Source: Erpobdella octoculata (taxonomy: Eukaryota > Annelida > Clitellata > Hirudinida > Erpobdellidae). From it: a stretch of 64,000 bases of DNA. The translations under genes and the position numbers were made by a program. The DNA lies in NCBI GenBank assembly GCA_963978895.1, contig OZ022243.1, positions 3,425,955-3,489,954 on the forward strand. Direction: 5' to 3'. Below are positions 13,299 through 27,168 of this stretch, piece after piece. Each line of letters opens with the position of its first letter. Positions within the stretch are counted from its first letter, which is position 1. Below the pieces are notes generated by a model. The model did no database searches. It was not told the origin of the DNA and saw only the letters and a program-made list of their open reading frames with translations.

Positions 13299-14029
13299 CT
13301 TTATCTAAATTTTATTATTAATTTAATTTTAACATATATTTAGTATAAAATTGATATCTGCAATCATAAAAAGACAATCTGATAATCAATAATTTTAATA
13401 AAATTGGTATAACACAATATTCCGTTATAAATAAAAAGTTTAATTTAAAAATTTCGGATTGATATTAATATGTGAAATAATTAAAAGTGGAATTTAAAAT
13501 TTGTTGTCGTTCAATGAAATAAACAATGACGCAATATCGCTTAGATAATTTATCATAGCGTTCAACTAAAGAATTTAAAAAAAAATGTTTTTGTGATTGA
13601 TTATCTCAAAATTAATGTTTGGTCCACACGAGTCTATAAACCAAGTTTCGCGTTGATTTAATAACGGGAAAGGGGTTTGTACTACGACAAAAAGTCGAAG
13701 TTAATATAAAGGATTAAATAAATAAAAAATGATCACGCATTAAAAACACGATAATGCTGTTAAAATACGACATAAAACTGTACAAAAACAGTGAAAATAA
13801 CAACGTGCAAATGAACAGCAACAAATTGTGATTATATGCATATGATCGTGAATTAAAAATATTAATTACAGGTGAATTATAACAAAGGTTTTTGCAAATA
13901 TTATAAATTAACTCAAATTTTTCAACTGCTTGCCATGTCTCCGGCCGTGAAACTGGAACTGGAAAAGTTATAGTAGCAGACAATTTGTCAACATTTATGC
14001 ATTAATATAAAAAAAACTTATGAAATCGA
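13299..14029. other. AT-rich spacer between pseudogene and copy 2
   Basis: Contains the duplicated 3' flank shared with 4080-4230 and 11180-11400. No apple exon remnant of the pseudogene was found here. Confidence 0.6.
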
Positions 14030-15747
<1,718 letters not shown>

Positions 15748-16125
15748 TAATTTGTATTTCAGTTTTTAATTATTTGATTGCCTGAAATGAATTTAAAAGA
15801 AATAACGCAGATGAGAAAAACAAGTTTGGTTTCTTGTTCTTTGCTGTGCGTTGTCACCAAACGTTTTAAATAAATGTCAAATTAGAGTGCTTTTCTTTTT
15901 AAAACGCAAACTCATTGTTACTCCAGCTCAATTTATGGCGTTGGTAAGTGTTGTAATGTCCAGTGAAAGAGGTAATCAACGAAACCATTTGTTTGGTCGT
16001 TAATCAGATTTGTAAAAGATTGCAATTTGTTTTTGAAATTTACGACATTACTTTGTGGTCGAAGTTCATTACAGCGTTGTTAATTTAAAAATAAAAACTA
16101 TACTGACGATGAATAGGGTGATCAG
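15748..16125. other. Upstream flank of copy 2
   Basis: AT-rich. Some resemblance to the upstream flank of copy 1 (ACTCTTTGTTACT and TTGGTATTG-like words). No defined promoter motif. Confidence 0.4.
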
Positions 16126-16827
16126 TGGCGGAATCAGAGAAGGGCACGTGGGACACGGGCCCTCCGAAAACTTGCCAAAGTTGATTTTAAAGTAATGCGC
16201 GTGCCCGTGTATTTGGGCTGTTGTTCAATTTTTTCCTCGATATATATTCTCTATTATTTTCCTAATACTTTCTGAGCTTTACACATCTCCATTGATACGT
16301 AATTTTTTTTGTCTCTATGTGCCACACTTTTTTTTGGCTGACCCCGTTCAGGCTAGTTATATATAAAATCGCACTGGAAAGCCAAATGGACGAATTTCAA
16401 ATTGGCAGAGCGGCCACATACCGCAGTAGAGGTTCTGCAACATTGTGAGGATTTCAAATAAATACGTTGCTAAAACTCTTCATCAGCCGAGAGATCCTTC
16501 CCAACTTTGCTTAGACTCAAATCTTATCTACGCACCACAATGGGCCAGACAAGGCTGAATGGGCTTGCCCAGATGACCATCAATCTCGACCTTTCCATTA
16601 ATGAAGAAACCATCATCGACATTTTTTCGCAGAAAAAACGTTGGCTGAACTTGATATTGTAATTTACTGTTTCAATTTAATTGTTTTATTGTTTGTTAAT
16701 ATTAATTATTACTGTAACTGTCGTTAAGCCTTGACGTTTTTGGGTCGTACATTTTTCAGAAAACTCCTTGCTAATCATTTTTTTCTCTGTGCCCCCCTCC
16801 TCAAAAATATTTTTGGGCTGCGCCAGT
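16126..16827 (+). mobile_element. Decayed hAT element with transposase C-terminus
   Basis: The left end CAGTGGCGGAATCAGAGAAG is a typical hAT start; the right end is decayed (GGGCTGCGCCAGTG). At 16519-16662 a frame encodes KSYLRTTMGQTRLNGLAQMT, then INLDLSINEETIIDIFSQKK and RWLNLIL with a stop, the last part of a hAT transposase dimerisation domain. The rest of the gene is lost. Confidence 0.75.
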
Positions 16828-18590
16828 GATGGCGATAATAATAACAATAGCTATAATAATTACAATGATACTAAGAAATACGCACTGATTTTTTTATCAT
16901 ATAATATTTGTTTTGATTTTCTTCTAATTTGTATACTAAGCTGTTTTTATATAAAAACCTTTAGAATTTAGAGAAAATTTAATAAATTTTTTTAGTGATT
17001 ATTAGCATAAAATAAAAAATTGTTTTAGCAGACCTAAGCAAATTTTACAAATCTATGAACACACAATAGAAACCGATCGTAACTCAAAAAAGTTATCCTC
17101 ACAAAGAATTCGATAGAACAAAAAAAATGATTGTTGATCACAAATTGTGATTCACAATGAAAAGAAATTTCAAAATTGATTTTTTAAAGACCCAACGATG
17201 TGTTGAGACGTTGCAGAAAAATACAAAACAACAACATTATTAACGTTGAAATTCAGAAATTGCTTTCTGAATTAGTTCTGTCAAAAACCTGTCTCATGAC
17301 CACAATATTTAACTTGTTGTTTGTAAACGTTCTAAAAAAACTAATCGAAACTAAGAGTTTTTCCATAAAAGTAAAATAATACTAATAGGGTCTTAATTAC
17401 ATCACAAAAGCAAATAATACAAATAGCTTTGCCTATGTCATTAAAGAAGTAGTCATCTAGAGCGACAACCTCAAGATTGGTCGCTTTCAGCAACGGGAAC
17501 TTTTGTTCGGCAGGGAATTTCTTCATACTGTATCTGGCTTATAGTAGCTTGTCCTCGAAGAACTGACAAACACGAGGAACGGACTTAAAGGCTTTTCCCC
17601 GCGAGAGTCCCATTTTCTGGAATTTTACAGTACTCTATACAAGAAAACTGCAAACTACAAGCCAATATCTTTCACTTACTCATGTTATGGTGCAGTGAGT
17701 GGAACAACTAATCAATAAAGTTATTTCCATCTCAAGGGTTAACAATTCTTTGTTCTGAGCATTTAAATCTGTTGTTTTTGAAAAGCAAGCCAGAAGATCG
17801 AGTGATATAAAATTTGTCGGGAATTTTATTGTTGTGACATTCGCGTGTACTGGAATTGTTCATCGAACTGTGGTGTATAAAATAGTTGTTTTTTTAGTTT
17901 CAGTGCAATTTTTATGGAGGCGTGTTTTTATTTTTTTGGTAAATTTATTTTCTTTTTTCACTTTTTTTATCGTTCAGCCGCGTAAGTAAATAAATAAAAC
18001 TCAATTAGTATGCGTATCTGATACCAATTGTAGAAGTTTTTAATTGATTATAAAACAAATTGATTTGAGGTTGTTGTTCTATCATCTATAATACGACTCT
18101 GTGCCATATTTAAAAAAGAAAGCTGGCTAAAAAATTTTCAAATGAAGAGCAAAAACCTTATCTCCTGCAGCAGTAATGTGCACATAGCTATGATGCTGTG
18201 CTAGTATAACCATGATGCACAACTGCTCAGTAGCAAAACACTACAGAAATTACATGCTGTGTACAGTGTGTACACATTTTCTGGGGCCAAATGAAATAAT
18301 AAAGCACTATAGAATTTCTGAACTGGATAGGGAGCCTACAGATGTTGTATTTGGTTCAAGGGCCATGTTTTTTACCATAAAGGTGAAAAACATAGCTGCT
18401 TTAAAAAAAAAACTTTTTTTAAGTTTAGAAGTAGTCGAACATTTATGAACTTTTCAATTTTTAAATTTCAAGAAATAATATTACAATTGCAACCCTTTAA
18501 AAAACGATTTTTAGAGCTTAGTAAAAAAAATCCCCACTTTAAGGTCAATATTGATTAACGAGCCATTAGTACCCAAACATCGCTTCTATG

Positions 18591-18627
<37 letters not shown>

Positions 18628-18811
18628 TTCAGACAAAGTTTTCCGACATAAACCAGTATAAGTTTAACGTTGATTCAAAAACCTTTTATCGTGAATTTTA
18701 TTGAATTAACTGATGGTTTATTTTATCACGCATCTCATAAAAAGATTTGTTTAAATAAGTAAAAATGTAAATTTATAAAATAGAAAGCAAACTAATAGTC
18801 CTAATTTTCAG
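16828..18811. other. AT-rich intergenic stretch upstream of the channel gene
   Basis: Two short open frames occur (17341-17526 on the minus strand and 18212-18448 on the plus strand) without recognisable domains. A (TA)n tract lies at 18589-18618. Upstream exon(s) of the channel gene may be here, but I could not identify them. Confidence 0.5.
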
Positions 18812-20577
18812 TGCGTAAGTGCTGTTTCGATCTGTCGAGTTCACTCGGTTCTCGTATGAAAAAATTGTTGGACCGTAGTGCATATAAGAGGAACCACCAA
18901 GCTTTAAATCAACATTTTCAATTCATAGAAAGCTTTATTATTCAACAAATAAAGTCTCAATTGCTGATTTGTTATTTAAAAATGAAATCTTTAAGAGAAG
19001 AATTGATTGAATTCGCAGAGAATGTATCCGTCAGAGGAGCTTCGAGGATCGTCAAATCGAAGCGACTTTCGTTGAAAATCATGTGGGCATGTGCCATAGT
19101 CGTCTGCACTGGAGTACTCGTTTGGCAGTTGAGAACGTTGTTCGCAAGATACAACACGTACCCGTACGAAACCTCGTACGGAGGATTACAAGCACCCACG
19201 ACGTTTCTTTCAATACTGATCTGTACTCTACAACCGAAGCTCTCGGAAATCGATTACGACGAATACTTATCTCAAAAAGAGTATTCTGATAAAATTACTA
19301 ACATTACAAAGTTTATAAATACTTCTCTCGATCAAGGCGTTCTCAAGTCTCTCAGCTTGTCTGACTTCACAGGAAATGCTGTGGCGAAAAGCTATTTGAT
19401 CTCTTTGCCAAAGTTTGGCAATAAATCTAAAAATTCTATACCGTTTATTACACATTACAAATTTTTAGATACAACAGACACCGTGATTGATAACGTGAAC
19501 TGTTTTTTAGAAAATACTTCTCTTTGGGATCCGGACTACTACACGTGCTACAAGTTTCAGGTTTCAAGTCTCTGCAACGTCACCATAAAATCTCTTGTCA
19601 TGATTGTTTTCACGAATACTTTATATACATCACAAGATGATTTTGATTTCAAGACTGCAGGGCTGAATACCGATGGAATTAAAGTTAACCTGGCTTTGCC
19701 CGGTATGGTTATCCCCCCTTTCGACGGGTTCAATTTTGGCCCCGGAACGGACTCAATGGTCAGGGTCACGATGTATATAAAGAAAAACTTAGACAAGCCG
19801 TACGTTTCCGAAGGATGCGAGAGAAGACACTTTTTGGACGAATCAGATACCATACTCTACAGTCAGATGGCCTGTGCTTTCCAATGTATTCACATGCAAA
19901 TTTTCCACACTTGCCTATGCAACAGTCCGCACATGTTTGTTCCAAGAAAACTCCAGAATTTTCACACGTGTGGCAATACGTCCTTGACGTCAAGAAACAT
20001 TGAATTGAATTTTTCTTCAGAGGTGAACTTGACTATTAAAGCAATCAAAGAGTGGAACTGTTTTAAAAACGTCACCAGGGAAGTTTTCATCTCTGAATGT
20101 ATTTCGTCTTGCAGAACGTCCTGTGCTGATGTTTCTTTCAACAGAGTTATTCACACTTTGTACGAATGGCCGCACATTTCTAATCAGAAGTACTTTTTTG
20201 AAAAATTCATCAAGCGTTATTTAATTCCAGGAACACAACTTTACTCTTATTACAAAGATTACATAATAAATATAAAAAACTACGACTCTGGAAATATTAC
20301 TCTAGACGAACTCGATGCTTTCTTCAGTGAAGCCGATAAAATTAGATCTAATTTCTTGCAGGTTCAGTTCTCAATTATACCAAATGAGTCATATTTGGTC
20401 ACCGATTCGCCGGTTTACACGTGGGAATCTGTACTCAGTATGGTCGGAGGAAGTCTTAGTCTGTGGCTGGGAGTAACTTTCATGACGGCAGTAGAATGCT
20501 TTGAGTTTCTACTCAACATTATGGGAACTGTAAAAAACAATTTATTTCCCAGGAAAATACTTTTTGTTGCAAAGTAG
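18812..20577 (+). CDS. DEG/ENaC (amiloride-sensitive-type) sodium channel subunit
   Basis: One long exon after a TTTTCAG acceptor. The first in-frame ATGs are at 18856 and 18982; the latter (MKSLREELIEFAE) gives a family-like N-terminus, but an upstream coding exon is equally possible. Numbering from 18811: cytoplasmic helix 60-86, TM1 about 88-108 (IMWACAIVVCTGVLVW), then the extracellular start YPYETSYGG. The cysteine-rich domain has YSQMACAFQC, HTCLC and ECISSCRTSCADVSF ending in EWP. TM2 is about 545-570 with SLSLWLGVTFMTAVECFEF. Subunits form trimeric cation channels in the membrane. Odd points: the gating HG motif reads RG (residues 75-76) and the filter Gly-x-Ser reads GVT. The frame is intact; gating stimulus unknown. 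Confidence 0.93.
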
Positions 20578-21220
20578 TAATTTGGCAAATAGTCTTGCCT
20601 GTTTACCTACATTATAGAAGGATGCTAGTAAACAAATTTGAATTTTTATTAATACTATACAGTTTTGAATAACACAATTACAAGGTTTTCAAAGGAGCAG
20701 CTGTTCTTGTAAGCATTTCTGTCCAGTTGTGGATCATTTTCAAGACACTATAGATACAATATACTGTCAATTTTTTGCGCTTACAAAATTATTTTATCTA
20801 CTTAAAAATTAAGTCATGCAGTGGTTTTGATTAATATTAGTAAGCAAATCACCCAAAAGTGTCAAGTTTATTATCGTTGAAAGAATATTTGTACAGGATT
20901 TTTTGTCAACGTTAGAAATACCGGCTGTGTTCTTCTTTACGCATCTCAAACAATGAAAAGAAGGAAATGAAATCGGTGAATTTAGTCATCATTAACTAAG
21001 TTTTATTTACCAAGACTACTGAAATCATAAACGTTTGATTTTTATCAACAACAACGCATTTGCAATAACTAAAGAATAGGAACTAAAATTGAATTTTGTC
21101 AATAATCAATCAAAAATTTCAATAATTATTTCTAGTGACTAGATACAGCCAGTCAAAACGTCAATTTTTTAAATGTCAGTATATTTCATTTTGCAATGGC
21201 AGCGTTATGCGAAGCTATAA
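20578..21220. other. Downstream flank of the channel gene
   Basis: AT-rich 3' flank. No coding content. Confidence 0.5.
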
Positions 21221-21402
21221 CATACATACAGATACATATAGACATACATGCATACATACATACATACATACATACATACATACATACATACATACATACA
21301 TACATACATACATACATACATACATACATACATGCATACATACATACATACGTACGTAGGTACGTACGTACATACGTACGTACGTACGTACGCACTCACG
21401 CA

Positions 21403-21434
<32 letters not shown>

Positions 21435-21496
21435 CACACATACATACATACATACATACATACATACATACATACTACATACATACATACATAAAT
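21221..21496. repeat. (CATA)n / (CGTA)n / (CACG)n compound microsatellite
   Basis: About 110 bp of CATA, then CGTA units, then CACG and CA units, then CATA again. The changes look like stepwise substitution inside one array. Long reading frames through it on both strands are artefacts. Confidence 0.95.
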
Positions 21497-21656
21497 ACAC
21501 ACAGACAGCTGAAATCATGTATTTTGATAGTTAAAAGAATAAATAGTTTATTTCAAATAAGTTATATTATTGTTTCACTGTTGGTTTCAGAAAGGTTTAA
21601 TGAAGCGTTTTTTTGGATCAAGAGAAATCTTCAATAAGTGAAATGAATTCAAATTG

Positions 21657-23715
21657 TCATGCTCTTGTTAAAAGCATTTTGGACTTTCTCATTTGTTCGT
21701 AAGAGGATCTAAAATCAACCCAGACTAAACCGCTTCCGCACGGACTCGGATTAGTCTTGTTGTAAATACCATTTAAGTTAGAGTAAGTGCAACCCTTGTA
21801 CCACCAAGCTCCACACATCCAAACGGCACAATTTCTGGCATGTAAATCATTATCTCTGTCCAAAGTGGTGAATTGCATTCCGTTGCTGTATGCAAGTGAA
21901 TCGCCTGAAAGCAAACAATTTACTCTAAACAATAGAAACAGAATGAAGATCTTGATTCTAAAACAATACATTTAATTATTTTATTAATTGTTTTTTTAAC
22001 GTCACCAGCAGTTCCAGAATATCCAGATATTGCTATCATGTAATTCAAAGATGGAGGACCGATGTTAAATTGGAGATATTCTGAATAGCCGCTCCCTCCA
22101 TCAGCTGCTCCCACTTCGACTCTCAGTTTATACTTTCTTCGGTTGGTCAAACGGTACAGTAAATAGTTTCCTGAAAAATTACATTGCTTTCTGTATCTTT
22201 AGAGGAAACATGGGTACTTATTTAATCATTGCAGACAAAAGAAAAAAAAGAGTTAAATTAAGATTTATCAGTGAGCATTATATAAAGGCAACGTAAAATT
22301 TTTTGCATGACTTTCGAACCTAAGTCTTTTAACATTGAAATTGATAATTTCATCACCGTAGCAACACGCCATTATTATTAACCTTAAACAACCAACCTGA
22401 TGCCAATTAAATTTCAAACTTCTTCATATTTTAACAATTTTTAAGGTAATAATTGAAACCAGACTAATGTTTGACAAACTGCTTACTACAACTTCAAGTT
22501 ATTTATAAATATATAAGTTTCCTACCAAGCCAATGTTCTCCTTCTATATCTCCAAATCCATGTTCATATTCCGCCCATCCTCTATAGAAATCAAGAGATC
22601 CATTAAATCGGCGTTGAAACACCTGCATGAGTTGAACTTGTTATTTCAATTGCTTTAACTGACTCTGTGCACTAATTTTTACTGACCATGTATTTTTCAG
22701 TGCTCGATCTTATATCACAATAAACAGGATACTTCCAGTAGTCTATGTTCATCCAGTACACTCCGCTATCTTCTGGTCGACTGCCAGGTATGTCGCTACA
22801 ATCAGTCATGTCTGAAAAAGATGCCCGGCAATATATAATATGTATTTAATTTGTTTAAGAATTTAATTTAAATAGAAACGTTATGAAATCATTTTTACAT
22901 GTTTTGGTTAAAGAAAAACTTACCTCTAAAGAAACAGGATAAATTTGGTTCAGAAGCCATCTTTAAAAGCAAGAAAGAAAATCAAGTTAATGTTTTTATC
23001 CACTTTTTTGTGCGATTTTTAGCTTGTTTTAAAAAAAAACAGCAAAATAATTTTGTTTACACAAATTTCACTATACGTTTGACAGTTAAATGTCAACAAA
23101 TAAATAATTATTCAATAAATAAACAAATGAACATTTAATGAAAAAAAAATTATTCACTTAATAAATAAATAATTACTCAATAAAAAATAAATAATTATTT
23201 AATAAATGAATAAATATTAAATACAAAATAAATAAATAATTGTTTCTTAAAAAAATAAATACATAAAGCCCTACCGTGTAGTAAACGTTTTCGCCTTTGC
23301 CTGTAATCGTGGTGACGTTTGGTGCAAGACACGGCTGGTCAAACAACTGGCAAGTTTCATTGGAATCCTGGTAATTAAATCCCAAACAGAATTGATTTCC
23401 TTGTTCCAGACTACGATTTTCAACAAGAGCAGGTTGTAAAAAAGAACCAATTATTTTATTGCCAGTGTAGTTTGATGAAGACACTTGGTTCTCCAGAGTT
23501 TTGTTCAGACCACGGCTAATAAAGGCGCAGTGATTGGCGCATTCGACTTTTGATGACACACTCAATTCAACAAATGGTTTCAAAATGCAGCTCAATGTTA
23601 GGTTGTTTTCATCATTTAAAACACATTTTGTAAAATAACTGTTGGCATTTTTTACGGCGTTAGAGCAGCGGGCAAAAGGAATTAGGAACACCAATATTAT
23701 TGATTGGGCGTACAT
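21657..23715 (-). CDS. Secreted PAN/apple + fibrinogen-domain lectin, copy 3 (intact, diverged)
   Basis: Exons: 23715-23263, 22960-22924, 22811-22687, 22622-22526, 22170-22006, 21904-21657. Total 1125 bp, giving an open 374-residue protein; exons 2-5 have exactly the lengths seen in copies 1 and 2. I start at the internal Met ([17 protein letters not shown]) because it gives a proper signal peptide; the frame is open 32 codons further up. Apple-like domain: [22 protein letters not shown], several N-glycosylation sites. Fibrinogen domain: [58 protein letters not shown] and [15 protein letters not shown], closer to the family consensus than the other copies. Exon 1 has a normal GT donor. Confidence 0.87.
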
Positions 23716-23811
23716 TTTGCTGAAACTTGCTAAAAACAAATGCGATTTCTTTTCTGCAAACAACAATTCAAATTCATAATTAGTTGAAATTAAATCATTA
23801 CAAGCATACAA

Positions 23812-24634
23812 TATTAAAATGTTTTACTTTTAATTAAAAACAAGTTAGGGTAATTTGAAATAAATTAATCATTATGTAAAACTTTATTAGCCATATAACA
23901 AAAATCAATAAATACGAAAAAAAAATTATTAGATTTATTGATGTGTTTTGTGTTATCATATAACATTAATTATTGAAATTATGATTTTGAAAAAAGGTTA
24001 ATAAAATACTTTAACCATTTTCAGATTATAATTTTATTTTCGTTAATTAAAAATTTAACAAATGTGCATTTAAAAAATTCAATAAATGCGAATAATCTTT
24101 ACGTACCAAAATTTTAATTTTCTTTGTTTCAAAGAAGTTTTTTTTTACGATTCACTCAACTTTAATGCTGAAAACTTTAATATATATAATCTTGCTTTTT
24201 AATAGCTTATATAAATATTTTGTTTTATTCTTGCCAATTTTCTTGATGAAAGTTTAATGTTTATGGACTAGAAATGTTAGTTAATTTGTCCATTCTTGCC
24301 TTGATAATGTTGGAGAGAGCGGTTGAACTCAGGTACAATGATGTCTTGCTGCTTTCATCGTGCAAGAAGCACTTTATTCATTATATATCATTATGTTTTA
24401 TTGCGTATCGTCGGAAAAAATAAAACTAAAAACATTGAAATTCATTACGACATACCTTTTCAAAGAAAACTAAATAATAAAATTATTTCAAAAATAATGT
24501 TATTAAAAACTTTATTACTGCTTTAATGGGTTTGATAATTAGTATTATTTAAGAAACTATATATTTTAGAATTGTTTTCAAGAGAACAATAGAACTACCG
24601 TTGCTAAGAAAACATTTGAATTTATGTACGTACA
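23812..24634. other. AT-rich intergenic stretch
   Basis: Nothing recognised; very AT-rich with short ORFs only. Confidence 0.5.
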
Positions 24635-25078
<444 letters not shown>

Positions 25079-25438
25079 CCAGCTTACTAATATTTTTTTT
25101 TATTTCTTTGCACTGGCTTAACGCTAGGCACTACAAATCAATAACTTTAAAATAGAAATTTGTTATTGAAATTGAAATGATTGAAATATAAAATATAAAA
25201 ACACTTTTGAAAAAATAAAAACTTTTTAAACAATAAATTAAACATTGAATTTTGTTGTTGTTTGCATCGTGTTTTGAAAAACCTGTGTTTGGCAAAATTT
25301 TTAAAACTAAAAAACAATTTAAAAAACTTAAAAACATTTTTTAAATTAAAAAATTACAAATAAAAAAGTAACAAAAACAGTAAAAAAAATATTAATTTAA
25401 AAAAATGTTTAAACCTAAAAAAGTGCAAAAAATAAAAA

Positions 25439-25439
<1 letters not shown>

Positions 25440-25483
<44 letters not shown>

Positions 25484-25549
25484 ATAAAAAAAAACAACAA
25501 GTGGAAACCTTGTAAAATAACCCGGGCAACACCAGATAACCCTGCTAGT
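25440..25549 (+). mobile_element. (GA)n tract and Helitron-type 3' terminus
   Basis: (GA)n at 25440-25478, then TAACCCGGGCAACACCAGAT continuing AACCCTGCTAG before T. This is a decayed member of the Helitron 3' end seen complete at 52122. The 5' end was not located. Confidence 0.6.
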
Positions 25550-26330
25550 GTATAGATATTTTTACAGAAACTTAGAATAAATATCGAAGTTTTCAACTTC
25601 TTGTAATTTAACTGTTACCGTTTTTAATTTGCTCAATAGAGCTTCTTAATGGATATCAAATTATACCACTCAGAAATTTAATAGCTAATGATTTAAAAAA
25701 AGTTATAGTTGGGTTTTAACATTTTTGGTTTCTAAGCAACTGAAATAATTTCAATATTGTTAAAGGTATATACAGCTCGATTATAAAATTTTCAGTTATT
25801 TCTATATAGTGCCTCAAAGTTCTATCAAAGGCCATGTTGTTTGCAAAATTGTTTTTTGTTCACAACCGTTTAGGACTTCATCTTTATCATAACGTTGCTT
25901 TGTTACGTTTGCATTGCAAGATAGGTTTTGTAAATTATGAAAATTGTATTTGTTGGTAGTAGTTTGTTTTAAAATTAATTCTCATTGCACACATAAAAAT
26001 GTAATTAATTTTTGAATGCATGGTAGAAACAACATAGTTTTGTTAGTAATGTGTTTTTTAAATGTTTTTTTGTGTGTTCTTCAAATGTTTTATGCTTAAC
26101 AATTGCTTCAAATTGAATACATTATTTTAAGCGTTTATTAAATTGCATTTTGGTTTTTGTTGGCTAAAAAAGTTATTTTTTGCTAATTTATATATTGTTT
26201 TTAAGTTTATATTTACAATAATTATAATGTCGTTTGAAATAACAATATAAAATTATATCAATTAGCACTAATAATGTTATTTTTATTAGCAACATCTTAA
26301 AATTAATTGAAAAGGGCAATTTTAAATTAA
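25550..26330. other. AT-rich stretch with a short shared repeat
   Basis: Contains GTTACGTTTGCATTGCAAGA (25905-25924), also present with few changes near 45405 and 53365. At 45405 it adjoins a minus-strand LINE tail, so it may be LINE debris. Nothing else seen. Confidence 0.45.
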
Positions 26331-26334
26331 TTTA

Positions 26335-26583
26335 TCATTTTAATATCTTTTGTGCGACCGCGAGCGGAAAAGCGAACGGGAAAGGGAGAGAAAGTGGGAG
26401 AGTAAGAAGGAGCAGGAGATCTAGAGGGAGGGGTAAAGCTACCGGGAACCAACCGGAAAGCAATCGGGAACGGGAAAGCGACCGGCAGCGGGAGACCAAG
26501 CGGGGAAAGAAACGGTAGCGAGAGAGAAAAACAATAGAAAAAACTTCTGAAAACCCTTGGCTGGGCAATGCCGGGCACCCGTT
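26335..26583 (+). mobile_element. Helitron 3' part, decayed
   Basis: Purine-rich body of AACGGGAAAGCGACCGG-type blocks, followed by AAAACCCTTGGCTGGGCAAT and GCCGGGCACCCG. This is the same order (purine-rich body, hairpin) as the Helitrons near 33 and 52 kb, but the CTAG end has been lost. Confidence 0.6.
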
Positions 26584-26814
26584 TGTTTTGAGTAAATTTA
26601 TCATGTTATTATTTTTTGTGGTAATTGTTTGTACAAACATGTTTTATTATCAGTTAACAAAAATACTTTTAAAACACTCAGTTTAATTGAGAAAATCTTC
26701 AAAAAACTTTGTTAAATTGTTCTTAAAGCATTTTATCTTTTGAAATTACTGTTTTTTTGCTAAGCGTTTGAGCATTGTCAGCAGCAGAAATAATATATTA
26801 ACTTTTAGAATAGT

Positions 26815-26970
26815 TTTCTAAACCAGGTGTTTTAAGACTGATATGACTGTATGTAGGAAGCACTTAAGTAGTTCATGTCGTGGATGATAAATTAGAATTT
26901 TGAACTGTCCCTCATTATTTAGCCAGGCTCGGGACTGGCTCGAATTTAGCGAGGTGGAGTTTATCAAGTA
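26815..26970 (+). mobile_element. LINE fragment
   Basis: CCAGGTGTTTTAAGACTGAT followed later by CTCGGGACTGGCTCG and a GAGGTGGAGTT end. The same segment occurs at 42590-42745 and, inverted, inside the LINE remnant at 54590-54720. Confidence 0.55.
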
Positions 26971-27168
26971 AATACTTAATAACCGTCTACATAAGTTCTA
27001 CTAAAGCTAATTACAAGACAAAAAAAATAAATGTTCATTTAATTTTATTATTCAAAACATAGAATTGAACAAAAGCAATGTTACTGTATTTTAAAGTTAT
27101 TTTTAGTTGTTTTACTTTATTTGAATAACAATCAGAAATTAACATATCCAGAAAACTGAAACTCATCA

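Noticed and set aside
18811..18811. GTG at 18811 as the channel start codon
   Set aside because: It straddles a splice acceptor (TTTTCAG|TGCG); the true start is either a later ATG or in an upstream exon.
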